DNA of 64,000 nt from assembly GCA_026545765.1 (NCBI GenBank), contig CM048844.1, positions 59,616,932 through 59,680,931 of the forward strand, written 5' to 3'. Of this stretch, positions 60,101-64,000 are shown piece after piece. Source of the DNA: Plantago major (Eukaryota > Streptophyta > Magnoliopsida > Lamiales > Plantaginaceae). The position numbers were made by a program, and so were the translations under genes. How positions within the stretch are numbered: the stretch's first letter is position 1; each line of letters starts with the position of its first letter. The notes under the pieces were generated by a model. It saw nothing but the letters and a program-made list of their open reading frames with translations. It was not told the DNA's origin and ran no database searches.

Positions 60101-62684
60101 GGGTGATAAGCTGGATGTGTTTTCTCGCAGGAAGACAGAGGCCTTGGCTCCAGAACATTTTGACAATATGTGGACGAAAGGAAAAGACTACAAAAGGAAG
60201 GATGACACAAATCAACTGACAGATCCTCTACAAGCAAACTATTTGGTTGGGGCTAATTCACTGGAGAGATCAAAAGTTCTATTTGGGCAAAGTAAGAAGC
60301 AGCAGGATGACCGACATGGTTCCTTGGAGAAATATGTTCCCGGTCCTGGATATAATAAAGTTCCAGGGGAAGATAAGTCTGCCATGCAAGGGAACTTGTC
60401 GAAAGGAGGTGGCACATCAAGAATATCCTTGCACGAGGAAGACGAACTTACAAGTGTGAGTTCAGAGGCAGAATCCTGGAGTAGTAGTTTCAATGAGGAC
60501 GACGATACCAGTAATGTTACAGGTCTTGATTCTCCTGGTATCAAAGTTTGGGATGGTAGAAGTAAAAGAAACTTAAGCCGTATTCATCATCCCCTTGAAA
60601 CTTTTGATGGGCAAAAGAATAAAAGGATGAGCAAAAGTTATCTCCACTCCAAAAGATTGCACAGAACTAACTCCACAAAGAAAAGGTCCAGATCAAGTAA
60701 TGGTCATGTCTGGCAGGAGGTTGAAAGAACTAGATTAGGAGTTGGACAGGATTTGTTACACTCCTCCAAAGCTAATGCTAAAACTGGAGAGTCAAGTGAG
60801 GACTCTGAAGCAGAGTTGTTAGGTAGAATCTACAGTGGGGCAACAACATCATCATCAATGTCCTTCGCTTCTCTACCTGAAAGTCATACTGTGGCTTCTA
60901 GTTCAGCTAAAAAATCAATTATATCAGATTCTTTTTTCACTTTAAGATGTGAGGTATCCTTTCGCACCGGGAATTCTTTTTCTGACCTTTTTTGTAGTAC
61001 GTCCTATTCTGCTTTATGTTTTTCAATGTGAAGCTGGAAAGTTATTTCTTTTTTTACAGGTATTTGGAGCCAACATTGTTAAGAGCGGTTCCAAAACGAT
61101 TGCTGTGTATTGCATATCTGTTACAGATTTAAATAATAAAAACTGGTCGATCAAAAGAAGGTTTGGAGATTTTCTATATGAACTTTCGAGTTTCTCTTTC
61201 CCGCCCTTTGTGAAGCTGTGCATTTCATAAAACTATACAACTCGAAATACCAATGGCTTTAAGTCCCAAGCAGAGGGAGTTCATCCATATTGTGAAAGAG
61301 TTGTGTAGTTTCTGGTGCTATTCAATTAGCTAATCTTATTTCCTCACTGGCAGATTTCAACATTTTGAGGAATTACATAGGCGTCTCAAAGAATTTCCGG
61401 AATATAATCTCCATTTACCGCCAAAGCATTTCCTGTCTACAGGTTTAGATATATCTGTCATTCAAGAGCGATGTATATTACTTGATCAGTATCTGAAGGT
61501 GAAACGTCTATTTCAATCTATTTATTTGCTTTTGCTGCCTGTGAGTCCTTGAAATTACATTTTATATGTGCTTGTCTCTCTGAGTCTCTGTCAGAGAGAT
61601 GTAAAGAAGTGTACTGCATGGATGTGTGCTGCTAAGTTTTAAAGATAATTTGATGTTATAGGTTTGAATAACTTTAGAAAACATGATTATCTTTATGCTA
61701 TACAAGTTGGTTGCAGAGGTAAGAGTTCCAAAAGGATACAATCATTCAGTATATACCACAAATTCCACATGAAATCCTCTATCCATGGCATCTTCATTAT
61801 TTGAAGATATTTTGATCTATGAAATTGATCTGGGTTGGCTATTTTTATGATTTCATCAATAAAGAGTGTTATAATTTGGCATGGTTTTAAACTTGGTGGA
61901 TGTTTTGAAGGTCAAATTGAATAAATTTGTTATCTTGAAACAAAACGCTAAAACTTGATAATCTGATTACTGTTTGGGATCAAAATTAATGCAGCCACCT
62001 GTATATGGCTGCTTCTACTAAATTAATATGTACAGAAATAGAGATCAGTAGCTTTTTTCACCTGTAAGTTTATGCTGTCAAATTTTCTGTCTGTTATATA
62101 CTCCCTCCGGTCCATTAAAAGCTTCCTAAGGAGCCACTTTATCTTAGTTCAAGGAAAATTAGTTAAGTATTAGTTTTTGATTGGTAGTATATTGATAAAG
62201 TTGTAAGTGGATGATAAAGTTAGTAAGAGAGTGAATAGAATGATTATAAAGTAGGAAAGAGAAATAATAAAGAATTAGATAGTGGGGGTAAAAACTTTCC
62301 TTTTTTGGGTTAAGAAGTTTATAACGAAACACCAAAAAAAGGAAAGTTAGAAAGTTTTTAGTGGAACGGAGGGAGTATAACATTTGTTGAGTTGCTCTGG
62401 TTATGCAATCAACGCAAATTCTACTTACTGATAATCCATTGTTGACTTGAACGCCTTACAATATACTCTAAGATGGTTATATCTTTCTGATATAGTACAA
62501 GATAGTAATGGAGGCATTTGTTCCAAATCTTACATAGTGCAACATATATCACAAGTTCTTTATGAAATCCTTTGTCCATGAATGTTGCGACTTTGAAATA
62601 ATCTGATCTACAAAACATGTCATCCTCTGCCTAGGAATTTTTGTGATTTTGTCAAATAATGATGATAGTATGATAGTAATAGTA

Positions 62685-62753
<69 letters not shown>

Positions 62754-63949
62754 GAGAAAAAGAAGAGAGAGTTTGAAAGGGTTTCGAAATTCAAACAATA
62801 CAAATGAAGATGGAATAAAATGCCAGACCGACCAATGTCAAGATCAGGAGATAAAATAGTTAGAGGCTACATTCTGATAAAGCAGATGATTTAGGGATAA
62901 AGAAATACTCCCTCCGTCCCATAGAAGCTATCCACTTTTGCCATTTTAGGCGTCCGTTAGAGTTGTCCACTTTTAATACTTTGTCATTTTAGGAACAATT
63001 ATACTTCCTCCGTCCTGGGAATAACTCCCCGCTTTGCCATTTTTGGCGTCCTAAACAAAACTTTCCATGTCCATTTATCAACCACTACTTGAACTTTACC
63101 ATTAAATATATTAAAAGGTAAACCCACTAACATTACTTTATCCTACTTCCAACTTTAAAAATCAATTTGAGGGACCCATTAGCATTATTTTATCTAAAGT
63201 AAACGGGAAGCTATTCCCGGGATGGAGGAAGTATAATTTTATATTCTCCAATACTCCTGAAAAAGTCAAAAAGTAACTTAAACAATCAAACCAAATAATA
63301 ATGAAGTTATGAAGTAAACCCCACATGTACTATGTAGTGTTATAATATTACTCTCCTTAATTTATGTGCATGAATAGTAAATTGGACAGCTTCTAAGGGA
63401 TGGAAGGAGTAGATGATTTTGGTGTAGCAAAAGCTACTTTTCCTGGAGTCTTATTGAAAGAACTTAAATGATAAAAAGACACCAATCTTCGAAGAGATCG
63501 GGCGAAACCAACTCCCACGAGTGGAATAGACTAAAACCTGAGTATTCAATGATAAGCCTGACTAACAACTTCCTAATTAGAGTTGAACCCCATAAGGTAA
63601 CGTCCCTATCAATAATAAAACACTATAATAATAAGTGTTAATCCTAATAATTGTTTAGAATTCTAGGTCCGTAACACATTCTTCCTTATTTGTGTGTTCC
63701 TTTTTTTTTTCTTTTTTTTTTTTTGTTTGTGTAGCTTTTAACCAGAGTTCAGATATACATTTTCATTTATTTTCTAAATGTACCATAATTTACAACGGTG
63801 TCTTATTTCTTCCCTGTATGCGCACCCTTTTGTGGTTTTATCCTGTTATTATCTGATTAGTGATTACTGCTGTTTTGCAGAATCTTCTTCTGCTTCCAAC
63901 TGTTTCTTGCTCAATTGAAGTTTGGGATTTCCTTAGTGTTGATTCTCAG
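54140..63949 (+). CDS. Sorting nexin with membrane anchor, PXA and PX domains (3' end off-window)
   Basis: Plant relative of SNX13/14/25-type sorting nexins, endosomal or ER-contact proteins that bind phosphoinositides; role here inferred from family. ATG 54140. Coding exons: 54140-54245, 58723-59119, 59215-59392, 59488-59627, 59741-60953, 61060-61160, 61354-61498, 63881-63949; phases join cleanly to 783 codons, and the gene continues. Two N-terminal hydrophobic helices (about residues 19-36 and 42-58) split by intron 1. PXA about 105-280 (WVTDLWYSRITPD, CIHLEIFRACNAKIE, NPRFINERIE). Exon 5 codes a Ser/Lys-rich linker. PX starts at residue 679 (GANIVKSGSK, WSIKRRFQHFEELHRRL, LPPKHF, IQERC), with basic residues for PtdIns3P. 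SIEVWDFLSVDSQ precedes a Nexin_C domain expected beyond the window. No stop or shift seen. Confidence 0.92.
54704..54743 (+). repeat. Inverted repeat in intron 1
   Basis: CACACCTCC (54704-54712) and GGAGGTGTG (54735-54743), perfect 9-bp arms around a 22-base purine-rich centre. It could form a hairpin in the pre-mRNA. Confidence 0.6.
56291..56362 (+). repeat. Three tandem GGTACCTT units
   Basis: GGTACCTTAAGTTGT at 56291 and 56321 and GGTACCTTTGG at 56350, spacing 30 and 29 bp, separated by TTCCG/TCCGG blocks. Probably part of a dispersed non-coding repeat whose borders I cannot fix. Confidence 0.5.
58150..58390. mobile_element. Stowaway MITE in intron 1
   Basis: 241 bp with terminal inverted repeats CTCCCTCCGTCCC/GGGACGGAGGGAG, flanked by TA on both sides (58148-58149, 58391-58392). 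The sub-terminal GGTTTCAATTACCCG is also mirrored. Interior has AGTGAATAAAGTA repeats. Tc1/mariner-derived, non-coding. Confidence 0.9.
62101..62375. mobile_element. Stowaway MITE in intron 7
   Basis: 275 bp, ends CTCCCTCCGGTCC and GGAACGGAGGGAG, flanked by TA (62099-62100, 62376-62377). AT-rich interior without coding potential. Confidence 0.85.
62676..62751 (+). repeat. TAA/AAT microsatellite
   Basis: About 22 uninterrupted ATA/TAA trinucleotides at the right side, preceded by degenerate TAGTAA units. Likely length-polymorphic. Confidence 0.95.
62908..63409. mobile_element. Outer Stowaway MITE in intron 7, interrupted
   Basis: Ends CTCCCTCCGTCCC and GGGATGGAAGGAG, TA on both sides (62906-62907, 63410-63411). 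The sub-terminal TAGAAGCT and AGCTTCTA pair. It contains a second MITE at 63004-63231; without it the outer element is about 272 bp. Confidence 0.75.
63004..63231. mobile_element. Inner Stowaway MITE, nested
   Basis: 228 bp, ends CTTCCTCCGTCCTGGGAATA and its near-complement TATTCCCGGGATGGAGGAAG (written with one mismatch set), TA flanks at 63002-63003 and 63232-63233. Inserted in the outer element at 62908-63409. Confidence 0.75.
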
Positions 63950-64000
63950 GTTTATATATTTGACATGATATTCTTGGACCTCAGGAGTTCAATTTTTGGA

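Larger units (their letters stand above)
61499..63880 (+). other. 2.4-kb seventh intron of the sorting nexin gene
   Basis: Donor GTGAAA after codon 760, acceptor TTTTGCAG. It splits the PX domain coding region and is filled by three Stowaway MITEs, a TAA microsatellite and T runs near 63703-63724. No gene inside. Confidence 0.75.

Noticed and set aside
62549..62803. Minus-strand frame with a long run of isoleucines
   Set aside because: It is the TAA microsatellite read in one frame within an intron.

Overview
The window is nuclear DNA of a flowering plant, most likely a eudicot. It has spliced GT-AG genes, two Ty3/gypsy and two Ty1/copia LTR retrotransposons, Stowaway and Mutator-like MITEs, and at the right end a plant-type sorting nexin gene (membrane anchor, PXA domain, PX domain). 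I cannot name the species. No rRNA, tRNA, CRISPR array or bacterial-style operon was seen.

Layout. 1-10344 is the 3' part of Gypsy-1 (+ strand): pol, a convergent spliced antisense gene (aORF) with its own TATA box, and the 3' LTR. It sits inside Gypsy-2 (- strand). Gypsy-2 supplies the rest of its own aORF (10345-12342), a repeat-rich spacer, and integrase, RNase H, RT, protease and gag C-terminus (14061-18207). It resumes at 49507 with the gag N-terminus, primer binding site and 5' LTR (to 51903). Both look like the Tat/Retand branch of Ty3/gypsy. Gypsy-2 gag is split by Copia-A (+, 18213-49501, TSD CCCAT). Copia-A gag is in turn split by Copia-B (-, 21539-37574, TSD TCCTC). Copia-A and Copia-B belong to one family, are Sirevirus-like, are about 15.2 and 16.0 kb long without insertions, and both carry a very long envelope-like gene after pol. 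Insertion order is Gypsy-2, then Copia-A, then Copia-B; Gypsy-1 entered Gypsy-2 separately.

51904-64000 is low-copy, AT-rich DNA. It holds an 888-bp Mutator-like MITE with a perfect 9-bp TSD, an intergenic stretch, and the 5' eight coding exons of the sorting nexin gene (54140-63949, continuing past the window). The gene's 4.5-kb first intron and 2.4-kb seventh intron hold Stowaway MITEs, one nested in another.

All four retrotransposons carry stops or frameshifts. The most interesting signals are: an array of short hairpins with covarying stems in the copia LTRs; a chain of phase-0 mini-exons inside the copia envelope-like gene; and the independently promoted, spliced antisense genes of the gypsy elements. 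Exon structures and element borders were read by eye and are inferences unless a perfect TSD is cited.
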